Below, one piece after another: positions 34,648 to 42,599 of a DNA stretch of 64,000 bases (position 1 is the first letter of the stretch; the number at the start of each line of letters is the position of its first letter). Location of the stretch: positions 1-64,000 of the forward strand of contig NZ_WMKA01000004.1 in the NCBI RefSeq assembly GCF_009711085.1. Reading direction: 5' to 3'. The DNA comes from Cellulosimicrobium composti. GTDB taxonomy: Bacteria; Actinomycetota; Actinomycetes; Actinomycetales; Cellulomonadaceae. A model generated the notes under the pieces. It was not told the DNA's origin. It saw only the letters and a list, made by a program, of their open reading frames with translations, and searched no databases. The translations under genes and the position numbers were made by a program.

Positions 34648-35916
34648 ATGTCCCACCCCACCCAGCCGTACGAGCCGGTCGACGACCAGACCGTGATGCG
34701 GCCGCCGCGACGGTACGGGGACCCGGGGGCCGCACCGGGGGCCGGTGCGCCGCCCGGACCGCCGGCACCGCCGTCGCCCGCCCCGGCGCCGTACCCGCCC
34801 GCGTACGGCACGCCGCACGTGCAGGCGCCCTACGGGACGGACCCGTACGGGCCGCTGCGCGGCGGCACGGCGTGGGGCTACGACGGCGGCGACCCCCACG
34901 CGACGCTCCCGCCCGCGCACACCGGGGCGACGTGGCCGCCCGCCGGGGCGACGCCCGGGCACGCGGGCGCCGGTCCCGTGCACGACGCGCCCGTCGACGC
35001 GACGGTCGTGCCGGGCGCGCTCGCCCCGCCTGCGGACCCGTACGCGTTCTCCCCGTACGCGCCCCCGACCGGTCGCGGCCCGCGCCCGTGGCTCGTCCCG
35101 ACCCTCGTGGGCGTCGGCGCGTTCGTCGTCGTCGCGGGCGGGCTCGGCGTCTGGCTGGGGCTGCGCGACGACGCCCCGCCGGTGGACGTGACCGTCACCG
35201 CGGAGCCCGACCCCGCCACCCCGGCGGCGCCCGCCGACCCGGTCGATCCCGACCCGGCGCCGTCGGGCACCGGCGGCGCGGACGCCGAGGACGACGACGA
35301 GCCCTGGCTCGACGTGCAGTACCGCGCCGGGGCGGAGATGGACCCCGCGTCCGGGCCGGACCTCGCGCCGATGTCCTGGGAGTTCTTCTCCGACAACGAC
35401 TACCGCGTCAACGGGGACCGCATCGCGCTCACGGCGCGGCGCGACTTCGCGTGCGACGACCTGCCCGCGATCCCCGCGGTCGAGTCGTTCGCGGACGTGT
35501 GCCAGGGCGGCTTCGAGGCGCGCGTCGTGTCCCACGACGGGGCCACGGTCGCGCTCGACGCCGTCGTCGTCGAGGTCGGGTCGGTCGAGGAGGCGGACCG
35601 GGTCGCCGCGGCGTACGACGCCGCCGCGGACGGCGACCCGGCCGCGGACACGAGCGGCCCGGCGCACCCGACGCTCGCCGCCGCGGTCCCGCAGCCGGGG
35701 TTCGAGGCGTCGTACGCCGTGCTCGACGCGGGCGAGGGGCCGGGCGTGCTGCTGTCGACCGGGAGCGTCGTGCTGCTCCTGCGGCTCGGGATCGACGACG
35801 GGATCGAGCGCGAGCAGCTGCTGCCGGTCGCGCAGGCCGTCGGGCTCGTCGTGACCGACCACGAGGTCGCGCAGAGCTTCGGTGAGAAGCCGCTCGCGAA
35901 GACGAAGGCCGGCTGA
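34648..35916 (+). CDS. Proline-rich single-pass membrane protein
   Basis: The product is about 422 residues. The first 145 are cytoplasmic and very rich in Pro, Gly, Ala and Tyr (PPGPPAPPSPAPAPYPPAY). A single transmembrane helix follows (WLVPTLVGVGAFVVVAGGLGVWLG, about residues 150-173). An acidic/Pro linker then leads to an extracytoplasmic domain of about 190 residues (MSWEFFSDNDYRVNGDRIALTARRDF). Two cysteines in that domain (CDDLP and ADVCQGG) could pair. I do not recognise the extracytoplasmic domain. The layout resembles actinobacterial secretion- or division-associated membrane proteins of unknown function. The start at 34648 lies in a weak ribosome context. Confidence 0.65.
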   Translation: MSHPTQPYEPVDDQTVMRPPRRYGDPGAAPGAGAPPGPPAPPSPAPAPYPPAYGTPHVQAPYGTDPYGPLRGGTAWGYDGGDPHATLPPAHTGATWPPAGATPGHAGAGPVHDAPVDATVVPGALAPPADPYAFSPYAPPTGRGPRPWLVPTLVGVGAFVVVAGGLGVWLGLRDDAPPVDVTVTAEPDPATPAAPADPVDPDPAPSGTGGADAEDDDEPWLDVQYRAGAEMDPASGPDLAPMSWEFFSDNDYRVNGDRIALTARRDFACDDLPAIPAVESFADVCQGGFEARVVSHDGATVALDAVVVEVGSVEEADRVAAAYDAAADGDPAADTSGPAHPTLAAAVPQPGFEASYAVLDAGEGPGVLLSTGSVVLLLRLGIDDGIEREQLLPVAQAVGLVVTDHEVAQSFGEKPLAKTKAG

Positions 35917-35977
35917 GCGCCCGCCGGACCCGCTCGGTAGCCTGGTCCGGCGGGGCCCCGCGCGTGGAGGAGGACCC

Positions 35978-36538
35978 ATGAGAGCACGCCCGCACGCGGG
36001 CCCGGTGCCGCAGCCGGCGCTCGACCGGATGGTCCCGTTCGCCGGGCACGCCGTCGTGGTCGGCGTCGTCCCGGGCGGCCACCCCCTCGTGGTGCGCACG
36101 GCCGCGGCCTGGGCGGCGGCCGCGGACGGCCGGCTCGTCGCCGCCTACGCCGACACGTCGCGGCACGTGGTCGCCGAGCACGCGGACGGGTCCGTGACGC
36201 ACGCGCCCCTCGACCCGGACCACGCCGACGACGCGTGGCAGGACGTCGAGGCACGCCTGCGCGCCGAGGTCGAGGAGCACGTGCGCGGCTCGGGCGTCCC
36301 GTGGGACCTGCGCTACCTCGCCGGCCGTCCCGACCGCGCGCTGACCCACCTCGCGCGCGCCGTCGACGCCGCCGTGATCGTCGTCGGCACGCGGTCGCCC
36401 GGGACGCTCGCGCTGGCCCGCGAGCTCGTCGAGGGCTCCGTCGCGCTGCACCTCGCGCACCACCAGCACCGTCCCGTGCTCACGGTCCCGCTCACCGTCG
36501 TGGACTGGGAGGAGATCCGCGCGCCGTGGGAGACGTGA
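35978..36538 (+). CDS. Universal stress protein family
   Basis: This 186-residue cytoplasmic protein has the USP alpha/beta fold. The opening strand VVVGVVPGGHPLVVRTAAAWAAAADGRLVAAYAD is typical. The C-terminal nucleotide-loop region is VIVVGTRSPGTLALARELVEGSVALHLAHHQHRPVL, a version of GxxG(9)GS(S/V) with the glycines partly replaced, so ATP binding is uncertain. The ATG follows GGAGGAGGACC. Its stop overlaps the CrcB start (GTGA), which places a stress protein and fluoride exporters in one transcription unit. Confidence 0.8.
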   Translation: MRARPHAGPVPQPALDRMVPFAGHAVVVGVVPGGHPLVVRTAAAWAAAADGRLVAAYADTSRHVVAEHADGSVTHAPLDPDHADDAWQDVEARLRAEVEEHVRGSGVPWDLRYLAGRPDRALTHLARAVDAAVIVVGTRSPGTLALARELVEGSVALHLAHHQHRPVLTVPLTVVDWEEIRAPWET

Positions 36539-36969
36539 CACGCCCGACGCCGCTGCTCGCGCTCGCGGGCCTCGTCGCGGCGGGGGGAGCGGTCGGCACG
36601 ACGGCGCGCGCGCTGCTCGAGCACGCGTTCGCGCCCGCGCCCGGGGCGTGGCCGTGGACGACGTCCTGGATCAACCTCGCCGGGTCGTTCGTGCTCGGCG
36701 CGCTCCTCGAGACGCTCCTGCGCTCCGGCCCGGACACGGGACGGCGGCGCGCGGTGCGCCTCGGCTGCGGCACGGGCGTGCTGGGCGGGTTCACCACGTA
36801 CTCGACGTTCGTCGTCGAGGTCGAGCGCCTCGCGGACGGCGGGCACGTCGCGCTCGGCGCCGCGTACGGGCTGGGGAGCGTCGTGCTCGGCGTCCTCGCC
36901 GCGCTCGGCGGGATCGCCCTCGCCGCGGCGGTCCGGCGGCGCGCGACCCGGGGCGGTGGGGCCCGGTGA
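36535..36969 (+). CDS. crcB: Fluoride channel CrcB/Fluc, first subunit
   Basis: This 144-residue membrane protein of the Fluc/CrcB family passively exports fluoride as a dual-topology dimer. There are four hydrophobic segments with the hallmark residues GGAVGTTARALLEH, the Asn in the second segment (WINLAGSFVLG) and GVLGGFTTYSTFVVE, which contains the Phe/Thr/Ser fluoride pathway residues. The GTG at 36535 overlaps the USP stop; another in-frame GTG lies 9 bases upstream. Its stop overlaps the start of a second CrcB gene, so the two probably form a heterodimer. Confidence 0.9.
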   Translation: MTRPTPLLALAGLVAAGGAVGTTARALLEHAFAPAPGAWPWTTSWINLAGSFVLGALLETLLRSGPDTGRRRAVRLGCGTGVLGGFTTYSTFVVEVERLADGGHVALGAAYGLGSVVLGVLAALGGIALAAAVRRRATRGGGAR

Positions 36970-37340
36970 CGCCCACGGACCTGGTCCTCGTCGCCGTCGC
37001 GGGCGGTCTGGGCGCGGCGGCGCGGTTCCTCCTCGACACGCTCGTCGCGCGGCACAACCGCTCGTCGACGCCGCTCGGCACCGTCGTCGTCAACGGCACC
37101 GCGTGCTTCCTGCTCGGCCTGCTGACGGGGTGGGGCGTGACGCACCACGGCAGCGGCGACGTCGTGGCCGTGCTCGGGGTCGGGTTCCTCGGCGGCTACT
37201 CGACGTTCTCCACCGCGAGCGTCGAGGCCGCGCGCCTGCTCCTCGCGGGGCGCGGCGCGGTCGCGCTCGTGCACGCGCTCGGGATGCTCGTCCTGTGCCT
37301 CGCGGCCGCGGTCGCGGGGATCGCGCTGGGCGGTGCGTGA
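36966..37340 (+). CDS. crcB: Fluoride channel CrcB/Fluc, second subunit
   Basis: This 124-residue paralogue of the preceding CrcB has four membrane segments. Motifs are GGLGAAARFLLDTL, VVNGTACFLLGLL (the conserved Asn) and VGFLGGYSTFSTASVEA. In paired-gene organisms the two proteins adopt opposite membrane orientations and assemble together. The GTG start overlaps the previous stop codon (GTGA). The gene ends 22 bases before the convergent flavoprotein gene. Confidence 0.9.
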   Translation: MTPTDLVLVAVAGGLGAAARFLLDTLVARHNRSSTPLGTVVVNGTACFLLGLLTGWGVTHHGSGDVVAVLGVGFLGGYSTFSTASVEAARLLLAGRGAVALVHALGMLVLCLAAAVAGIALGGA

Positions 37341-37362
37341 CCGCCGGTCGGGGCCTCGCCTG

Positions 37363-37968
37363 TCACGAGCCCGGGGCGGGCACGGGCCGCGCCTCGAGCG
37401 CGGACGCCACGGCGTGCAGGTTGTGCGCCATGAGCCGCCCGGTCTCGCGCGCCCACTCGTGGCCGTGGCCGGTCTGCACGTAGTCGGGCCCGGGGCCCGG
37501 ACCCTGGTTCCAGTACGTCCACGCCTGACCCGGGATCGTGTACCCGATGTCGGCGAGCGCACCGCTGATCTCCGAGATGACGTGGTGCGCGCCGTCCTCG
37601 TTGCCCGTCACGACCACCCCGGCGACCCGGCTGTACGCGACCGGGACGCCGTCGGCCCCTTCCTCGAAGATCATCGCGTCCATGCGCTCGAGCATGCGCT
37701 GCGCGACGGACGACGGCCGCCCGAGCCACGTCGGCGTCAGCACCACGAGGATGCGCGCGTCCAGGAGCCGCTCGTGCACGCGCGGCCACGCGTCGCCCTC
37801 GCCGAGGTCGGTGACGACGCCGGGCGGGACGTCGAGGTCGACGAGCCGGACGTGCTCGACCTCGACACCGCGTCCCTGGAGCTCCTCGGCGACCACGCGC
37901 CCGAGCGCCTCGGTGTTGGACGGTTCCGGTGACTTCTTGAGCGTGCAGCTCACGAACAGGGCCTTCAT
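37363..37968 (-). CDS. NADPH-dependent FMN reductase/flavodoxin-like protein
   Basis: This 201-residue soluble flavoprotein has a flavodoxin fold. It starts MKALFVSCTLKKSPEPSNTEAL, with the FMN phosphate-binding Ser/Thr loop. VLTPTWLGRPSSVAQRMLERMDAM corresponds to the second FMN loop and VAGVVVTGNEDGAHHVISEI to the third. Such proteins reduce FMN, quinones or related acceptors with NAD(P)H. No partner gene is adjacent in operon; the CrcB pair converges on it. The substrate cannot be deduced. Confidence 0.85.
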   Translation of the reverse strand: MKALFVSCTLKKSPEPSNTEALGRVVAEELQGRGVEVEHVRLVDLDVPPGVVTDLGEGDAWPRVHERLLDARILVVLTPTWLGRPSSVAQRMLERMDAMIFEEGADGVPVAYSRVAGVVVTGNEDGAHHVISEISGALADIGYTIPGQAWTYWNQGPGPGPDYVQTGHGHEWARETGRLMAHNLHAVASALEARPVPAPGS

Positions 37969-38041
37969 GGGACCTCCCGCTGCGCCGGACGGTGTCCGGG
38001 ACGGCAGACGGCGGCTGCCTCACCGTCCCCACCAGCGTCAG

Positions 38042-38073
38042 GTGCCCGCGCCCCGCTCGCAACGCGCGGGCAC
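38042..38073 (-). terminator. Terminator hairpin after the PRC-barrel/NRAMP operon
   Basis: A perfect 10-bp stem (38042-38051 with 38064-38073) with a 12-base loop lies 13 bases beyond the stop of the last gene of the leftward operon ending at 38086. Confidence 0.6.
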
Positions 38074-38085
38074 GCGCGGCTCGGG

Positions 38086-38484
38086 TCAGGGGAGCGCGGC
38101 GTCCTCCTGGCGGTAGCCCGCCGCGAGCCGCACCTCGCCCGGCCCGACGGCGGCGACGTCCTCCCACGGCACGAGGAACGTGCCGCGGTGCCGCCGGCGC
38201 ACGAGCTGGGGCACGGGCCACGGCGCGGTGACGCCCGTGCGCTCGTACCCGAGGAGCGGCGCGCCGGAGCGCGGGCTCACGAGGATCCCCACGACGCGCG
38301 CGCGCCCGACGCGGTCGCGTCGGCGGACCTGCGCGCTGAGCGCGCGGGCCTCGCGGTCCGGGTCGTCGGGGGACGGGTCGTCGCCGCGCAGGGTCTCGAG
38401 CGCGAGCCGCACGTCGACGACCGTCCCGAGGTGCTCGCCCCCGGGCCCGCGGACCCGCGCGTCGAGCAGGTCGCCGAGGATCAC
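38086..38484 (-). CDS. PRC-barrel-like domain protein
   Basis: This 132-residue protein begins VILGDLLDARVRGPGGEHLGTVVDVRL, a PRC-barrel pattern (short strand, residue-rich turn, GTVxDV). It also has VVGILVSPRSGAPLLGYERTGV and RHRGTFLVPWEDVAAVGPGEVRL, a second barrel-like half. PRC barrels bind RNA, proteins or metal-transport components. The GTG start overlaps the stop of the next gene upstream on the minus strand, and that gene in turn overlaps the NRAMP-like transporter, so the three form a tight operon. A regulatory role on the transporter is an inference. Confidence 0.65.
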   Translation of the reverse strand: MILGDLLDARVRGPGGEHLGTVVDVRLALETLRGDDPSPDDPDREARALSAQVRRRDRVGRARVVGILVSPRSGAPLLGYERTGVTAPWPVPQLVRRRHRGTFLVPWEDVAAVGPGEVRLAAGYRQEDAALP

Positions 38485-38897
38485 GAGGCCTCCTCCGGGT
38501 CGTGCCGCCCACCCGGGATGCGTCCGACGACGTGCTCGCGCAACCAGCCCTCGGGCCAGTGCACGTCGAGGGAGTCGGCCCGGACGGTGAGCTCGAGCGC
38601 CGTGCCCACGTGCCCGACGTCGCGCCACGGGACACGCTCCCAGCGCGACGCGGGAGGGCGCCCGCCGAGGAGGCGGGTGACGAGCACGGGTCCGGTGAGG
38701 ATCGCGCCGAGCTCGGCCGGCTCGCCGGGGGCGGCGTCGCGCGGCGCGTCGTCGTCCCGCGCGTCGGCGGCGACGAGCTCGAGGTCGTCGACGGTGGTCA
38801 CGGGCTCGCCGTCCACGTCGAGCACCTGGCGGCTGAGCAGGTGCAGGCGTGCGTCGACCACGCGGACGCCCGCGCCCGACGACGACTCCCGGCTCAC
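38481..38897 (-). CDS. PRC-barrel-like domain protein, transporter-linked
   Basis: This protein has about 138 residues. VVDARLHLLSRQVLDVDGEPVTTVDDLEL matches the PRC-barrel pattern, and GPVLVTRLLGGRPPASRWERVPWRDVGHVG resembles the second half of the neighbouring PRC-like protein, so the two are probably diverged paralogues. The GTG start at 38897 overlaps the stop codon of the NRAMP-like gene, and its own stop overlaps the start of the next gene. No membrane segment or signal peptide is present. Confidence 0.65.
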   Translation of the reverse strand: MSRESSSGAGVRVVDARLHLLSRQVLDVDGEPVTTVDDLELVAADARDDDAPRDAAPGEPAELGAILTGPVLVTRLLGGRPPASRWERVPWRDVGHVGTALELTVRADSLDVHWPEGWLREHVVGRIPGGRHDPEEAS

Positions 38898-40123
38898 GAG
38901 CCTGCTCCCGTCGCGATCATCAGGGGGATCGCCGCGACCGCTGCCACGACGACGATCACGAGGTACACCATGCCCAGCGCGTTGGTCACGCGCCCGTTGA
39001 CGTGCTCGCCCATGTACTCCGGGTCGTTGGCAACGAGCAGGATCGGCACGTACGTGAGGGGCAGCGCGACGGCGGAGAACACGACCGACATCTCGGTGAC
39101 CGTCACCGGGTCGACGCTCGTCATGAGGATCCCGACGGCGAGCAGGAGCGCGACGACCATCGTCAGGTGGAACCGCGCGGCCCGCGCCGGGCGGCGGAAC
39201 TTGCCCCACGACCAGCCGAGGTACTGCGCGAGCGTGTACCCGCTGGACAGCGCGGTCTCGAGCGCCGCGCCGAACGTCGCGGCGACGATCCCGACGATCA
39301 CGACCGCGAGCAGCAGCGTCCCGCCGGCCTGCGCCACGGGCAGCACGATCTGCGACAGCGACGACACCTCGATCCCGGCGGGCAGGAGCACGACGGCCGC
39401 GCACGCGGCGATCGCGACGGACAGCAGGCCGCCGAGCGGGAACCCGACGAGCACGTTGACCCGGTTCTGCGCGAGGTCCTTCGCGGTCCAGCCCTCCTCG
39501 ACGGCGCCGGAGGAGAAGAAGAACACCTCGTACGGCGTCATCGCCGCGCCGAACAGCGCGACCGCGTAGTACCAGTACGTGGCGACGTGCTCGGTGGCCG
39601 GCGGTGACGGGGGCACGGCCTGGCGCACGAGCTCGCCCCAGTCCGGCCCCAGGAGGAAGAGCGCGACGCCGAACCCGACGAGGAGGAGCCCGAGCAGCCC
39701 GGCGACGTTCTCCATGACCTCGAACTTCACGCGCCACAGCACGAGCCAGACGGCGAGCGCCGCGACGGGGATCCACAGGCGCGGCTCGACGCTGCTCGCG
39801 AGGTGCAGCGCGAGCGCGATGCCGCCGACCTCGGCCGTGAGCGTGAGAAGGTTGATCGCGAACGACGCCGCGAGGTTCGCGCCCGCGGCGCGCGGGCCGA
39901 GGCGCTCGCGGATGATCTCGAACGTCGCGCGCCCGCTCACGGCCGCCACGCGGCCGGACATCGACGCGAAGAGGCAGATGCCGACCACGCCGACGACCAC
40001 GACCCACACGAGCGACAGCCCGAACCGTGAGCCGACGACGGCGTTGGTCACGAGGTCGCCGATGTCGACGAACCCGCCGATCGCGGTGAGGATGCCGAGC
40101 GCGACGCCGAGGAGCTTCTTCAC
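38894..40123 (-). CDS. NRAMP (SLC11)-family divalent metal transporter, atypical
   Basis: This 409-residue membrane protein has about eleven hydrophobic segments and the NRAMP layout. The first helix motif reads VDIGDLVTNA where classical Mn/Fe transporters have DPGN. The sixth helix reads AAMTPYEVFFFSS where classical members have MPHNLYLHS. The metal-coordinating Asp is therefore kept but the Asn and Met appear changed. NRAMP-related magnesium transporters also lose the Met, so the transported ion may not be Mn or Fe. The GTG start overlaps the stop of the upstream lipoprotein gene, and two PRC-barrel genes follow with overlaps. Confidence 0.82.
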   Translation of the reverse strand: MKKLLGVALGILTAIGGFVDIGDLVTNAVVGSRFGLSLVWVVVVGVVGICLFASMSGRVAAVSGRATFEIIRERLGPRAAGANLAASFAINLLTLTAEVGGIALALHLASSVEPRLWIPVAALAVWLVLWRVKFEVMENVAGLLGLLLVGFGVALFLLGPDWGELVRQAVPPSPPATEHVATYWYYAVALFGAAMTPYEVFFFSSGAVEEGWTAKDLAQNRVNVLVGFPLGGLLSVAIAACAAVVLLPAGIEVSSLSQIVLPVAQAGGTLLLAVVIVGIVAATFGAALETALSSGYTLAQYLGWSWGKFRRPARAARFHLTMVVALLLAVGILMTSVDPVTVTEMSVVFSAVALPLTYVPILLVANDPEYMGEHVNGRVTNALGMVYLVIVVVAAVAAIPLMIATGAGS

Positions 40124-40623
40124 GCGCCACCCGCCAGGGCGAGCACGGCGTCGAGGTCGTCGGCCGCGCGCGCGAGGTCGGCCTCGAGCTCGGACGCCGT
40201 GAGCGGCACGGCACCGGACGTGGACAGGTCGCCGCCGGCCTCGCGCGCGACCCAGGCGCGTGCCGTGACGACCTCGGCCGTCGCGTCGGCGACGGCCGCG
40301 AGGCCAGCGTCGCGCTGCGCCGAGGAGACGTCGTCGGGCGGGACGAGGGTGGTCAGGGCCGTCGTGGACTCCTCGAGCACGCGCACCTGGTCGAGCACGG
40401 CGGCGTCCGCGACGGGCGTCGTCACCCGGTCGGCGTCGAGCAGGCTCACCGTGAGCCGCGTCGTCGCGACCGCGGACCCGGCCTGGGCCACCGCGTCGGC
40501 GACGGCGGCGGTCGCCTGCCCCGGCTCCTGGTGGCTCGCGACGGTGCAGCCCGCCGTCGAGGCGAGCGCGACCGCGAGGGTCAGCACGGCCCCGGACCGG
40601 GTGATGCGCGCGCGACGTCCCAC
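40120..40623 (-). CDS. Putative lipoprotein
   Basis: This protein of about 167 residues has a signal peptide and lipobox: SGAVLTLAVALASTAGCTV, with lipidated Cys. The mature part is Ala-rich and helical (VADAVAQAGSAVATTRLTVSLLDADR, then LDQVRVLEESTTALTTLVPP), reminiscent of small helical-bundle lipoproteins. I do not recognise a family. The GTG at 40623 gives a normal-length signal peptide; an upstream start at 40659 would add twelve basic residues. Its stop overlaps the NRAMP-like gene start, so it belongs to that operon and may act with the transporter. Confidence 0.7.
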   Translation of the reverse strand: MGRRARITRSGAVLTLAVALASTAGCTVASHQEPGQATAAVADAVAQAGSAVATTRLTVSLLDADRVTTPVADAAVLDQVRVLEESTTALTTLVPPDDVSSAQRDAGLAAVADATAEVVTARAWVAREAGGDLSTSGAVPLTASELEADLARAADDLDAVLALAGGA

Positions 40624-40723
40624 GCCAGCGATCGTGCCGCGCCGGGCGGGTGCGCGCACGCGGGCGTCGTCGCGCCGCGGTCCCGGCCCCGTAGGGAGAC
40701 GGCGCCCGTGCCCTCGGGCGACG

Positions 40724-41740
40724 TCAGGGGCGCAGCAAGGACTTGATCGCGCGGCGCTCGTCCATCGCGGCGTAGCCCTCCGCGGCGTCGTCCAGCGAGA
40801 GCTCGAGGTCGAACACGCGCGCCGGGTCGATGCGGCGCTCCAGCACGAGCTCGACGAGCTCCGGCAGGTACTGGCGCACGGGCGCCGGGCCGCCGCTCCA
40901 GTGGACGTGGCGGTAGAACATGTCGACCGCGGGCAGGTCGACGCCGTGCGGCAGCCCGACGACGCCGACGTGGCCGCCCGGCCGGACCGCGCCGAGGGCC
41001 TGCGTCATCGAGTCCTGCGTGCCGACGGCCTCGACGACGCTGTGCGCGCCGAGCCCGTCGGTGAGCTCGCGGACGCGCTCGACGCCCTCCTCGCCGCGCT
41101 CCGCGACGACCGCCGTCGCACCGAAGGCGCGCGCGAGCTCCTGGCGCGGCGCGTGCCGGCTCATCACGATCACCTGCTCGGCGCCGAGCTGCGCGGCCGC
41201 GAGCACGGCGAGCAGCCCGACGGCGCCGTCGCCCACGACGACGACCGCCTTGCCAGGCCCGGCCTCGGCCGCACGCGCCCCGAACCACCCGGTCCCGAGC
41301 ACGTCGGACGCGGTGAGCAGACCGGGCAGCAGGTCGGCGTCGGGGCGCTCGGGCGTCGCGACGAGCGTGCCGTCGGCGAGCGGCACGCGCAGGAGCTCGG
41401 CCTGGGCACCGCGCACGGGCTCGCGGTGCACGCACGACGTCTGGTACCCGGCGCGGCAGATCGGGCACGTGTTGTCCGACGCGAAGAACGAGCCGACGAC
41501 GAGCTGCCCGGGCCGCACGGTCCGGACGTCGGCGCCGACCTCCTCGACGGTGCCGACGTACTCGTGGCCCATCGCGACGGGTCGCTCGATCGGGTTGAGG
41601 CCGCGGTACGTCCACAGGTCCGACCCGCACACGCACGCGAGCTCGACGCGGACGATCGCGTCCGTCGGGGCGAGGAGGCGCGGGTCGTCGCGCTGCTCGA
41701 CGCGGACGTCGTACGGGGCGTGGATGACGGTCGCGCGCAC
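40724..41740 (-). CDS. Zinc-dependent alcohol dehydrogenase (MDR family)
   Basis: This 338-residue medium-chain dehydrogenase/reductase has the catalytic zinc ligands CVCGSDLW (Cys) and GHEYVGTVEEVG (His-Glu). The structural region is reduced to NTCPICRAGYQTSCVH. The NAD(P)-binding Rossmann motif is VVVVGDGAVGLLAVLAA. The order matches threonine- or glutathione-independent formaldehyde-dehydrogenase-like MDRs, but the substrate is not evident. The GTG start is at 41740. The gene stands alone, followed by the lipoprotein gene of the next operon 100 bases away. Confidence 0.88.
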   Translation of the reverse strand: MRATVIHAPYDVRVEQRDDPRLLAPTDAIVRVELACVCGSDLWTYRGLNPIERPVAMGHEYVGTVEEVGADVRTVRPGQLVVGSFFASDNTCPICRAGYQTSCVHREPVRGAQAELLRVPLADGTLVATPERPDADLLPGLLTASDVLGTGWFGARAAEAGPGKAVVVVGDGAVGLLAVLAAAQLGAEQVIVMSRHAPRQELARAFGATAVVAERGEEGVERVRELTDGLGAHSVVEAVGTQDSMTQALGAVRPGGHVGVVGLPHGVDLPAVDMFYRHVHWSGGPAPVRQYLPELVELVLERRIDPARVFDLELSLDDAAEGYAAMDERRAIKSLLRP

Positions 41741-41942
41741 GGGGGCTCCCTCGCGGTCGGGGGACGTCGTCGGGCCGACGACGAGGACGGTCCGTCCACG
41801 GTACGACGCACGGCGCTCCCGTCGCCCGGCGTGAGGGGCCGTCGTCCTCGCGTCCGGTTGCAGGACGTGGGGGCCGGACTAGGCTCCCCTGAGCCACATC
41901 AGGACCTGGCACACGACCCGCTGAACGATGACGGAGACGACC

Positions 41943-42572
41943 ATGTCCCTCGACGACCGCGTGACGCTGGACCCCCTGTCCCTGGGCGACACCACGACCC
42001 TCGGGCAGTTCCGCGTGGACCTCGCCACCGACACCTGGTGGTGGTCCCCGGAGACGTACGAGATGCACGGGTTCGAGCCCGGCGAGGTCGTTCCGACGAC
42101 GTCGCTCGTGCTCGCGCACAAGCACCCGGAGGAGCGGGACCGGGTGAGCGACCTGCTGGGGAAGGCGCGCCGCGACGGCGAGCCGTTCTCGAGCATGCAC
42201 CGGATCATGGACGCGCGTGGCCGTGAGCGGGTGCTCGTGATCGTCGGCCAGGGCCGGGTGGAGCCCGGCACGGACCGGGTCGTCGAGCTCCACGGCTACT
42301 TCGTGGACGTGACGCGGCCCCTGCGGGAGCAGGCCGAGCGCCAGGCACGGCAGGACATCGCGGCGGCGGCCCGCAGCCGCGGCCCGATCGAGCAGGCCAA
42401 GGGGATCGTGGGCGCGTCGCTCGGCGTGGGCACCGAGCAGGCGTTCGCGCTGCTGCGCCGCGTGTCCAACGACCGCAACGTCCGGCTCCGCGAGCTCGCG
42501 CTGCGCGTCGTCGACGAGGGGACGCGCCCGCACGCCGACCGCATCCGCCGCGTCGTCTCGCTCCTGCGGTAG
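41943..42572 (+). CDS. PAS-ANTAR RNA-binding antiterminator
   Basis: The product is about 209 residues. A PAS_3-type sensor domain occupies about residues 15-125: WWWSPETYEMHGFEPGEVVPTT, then HRIMDARGRERVLVIVGQ. A C-terminal ANTAR domain (about 140-205) carries RGPIEQAKGIVGASLGVGTEQAFALLRRVSNDRNVRLRELA. ANTAR proteins bind paired hairpins in mRNA leaders and prevent termination. No such leader is recognised nearby, so its targets are unknown. The ATG at 41943 has GGAG six bases upstream; an in-frame ATG at 41928 is the alternative. Confidence 0.88.
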   Translation: MSLDDRVTLDPLSLGDTTTLGQFRVDLATDTWWWSPETYEMHGFEPGEVVPTTSLVLAHKHPEERDRVSDLLGKARRDGEPFSSMHRIMDARGRERVLVIVGQGRVEPGTDRVVELHGYFVDVTRPLREQAERQARQDIAAAARSRGPIEQAKGIVGASLGVGTEQAFALLRRVSNDRNVRLRELALRVVDEGTRPHADRIRRVVSLLR

Positions 42573-42599
42573 GCCCGGACCTCCGCGGACCGGCGTCGG

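Noticed and set aside
35917-35977. Possible fluoride riboswitch ahead of the USP-CrcB operon
   Set aside because: The 61-bp spacer lacks the conserved fluoride aptamer core that I would recognise, and is too short for aptamer plus expression platform.
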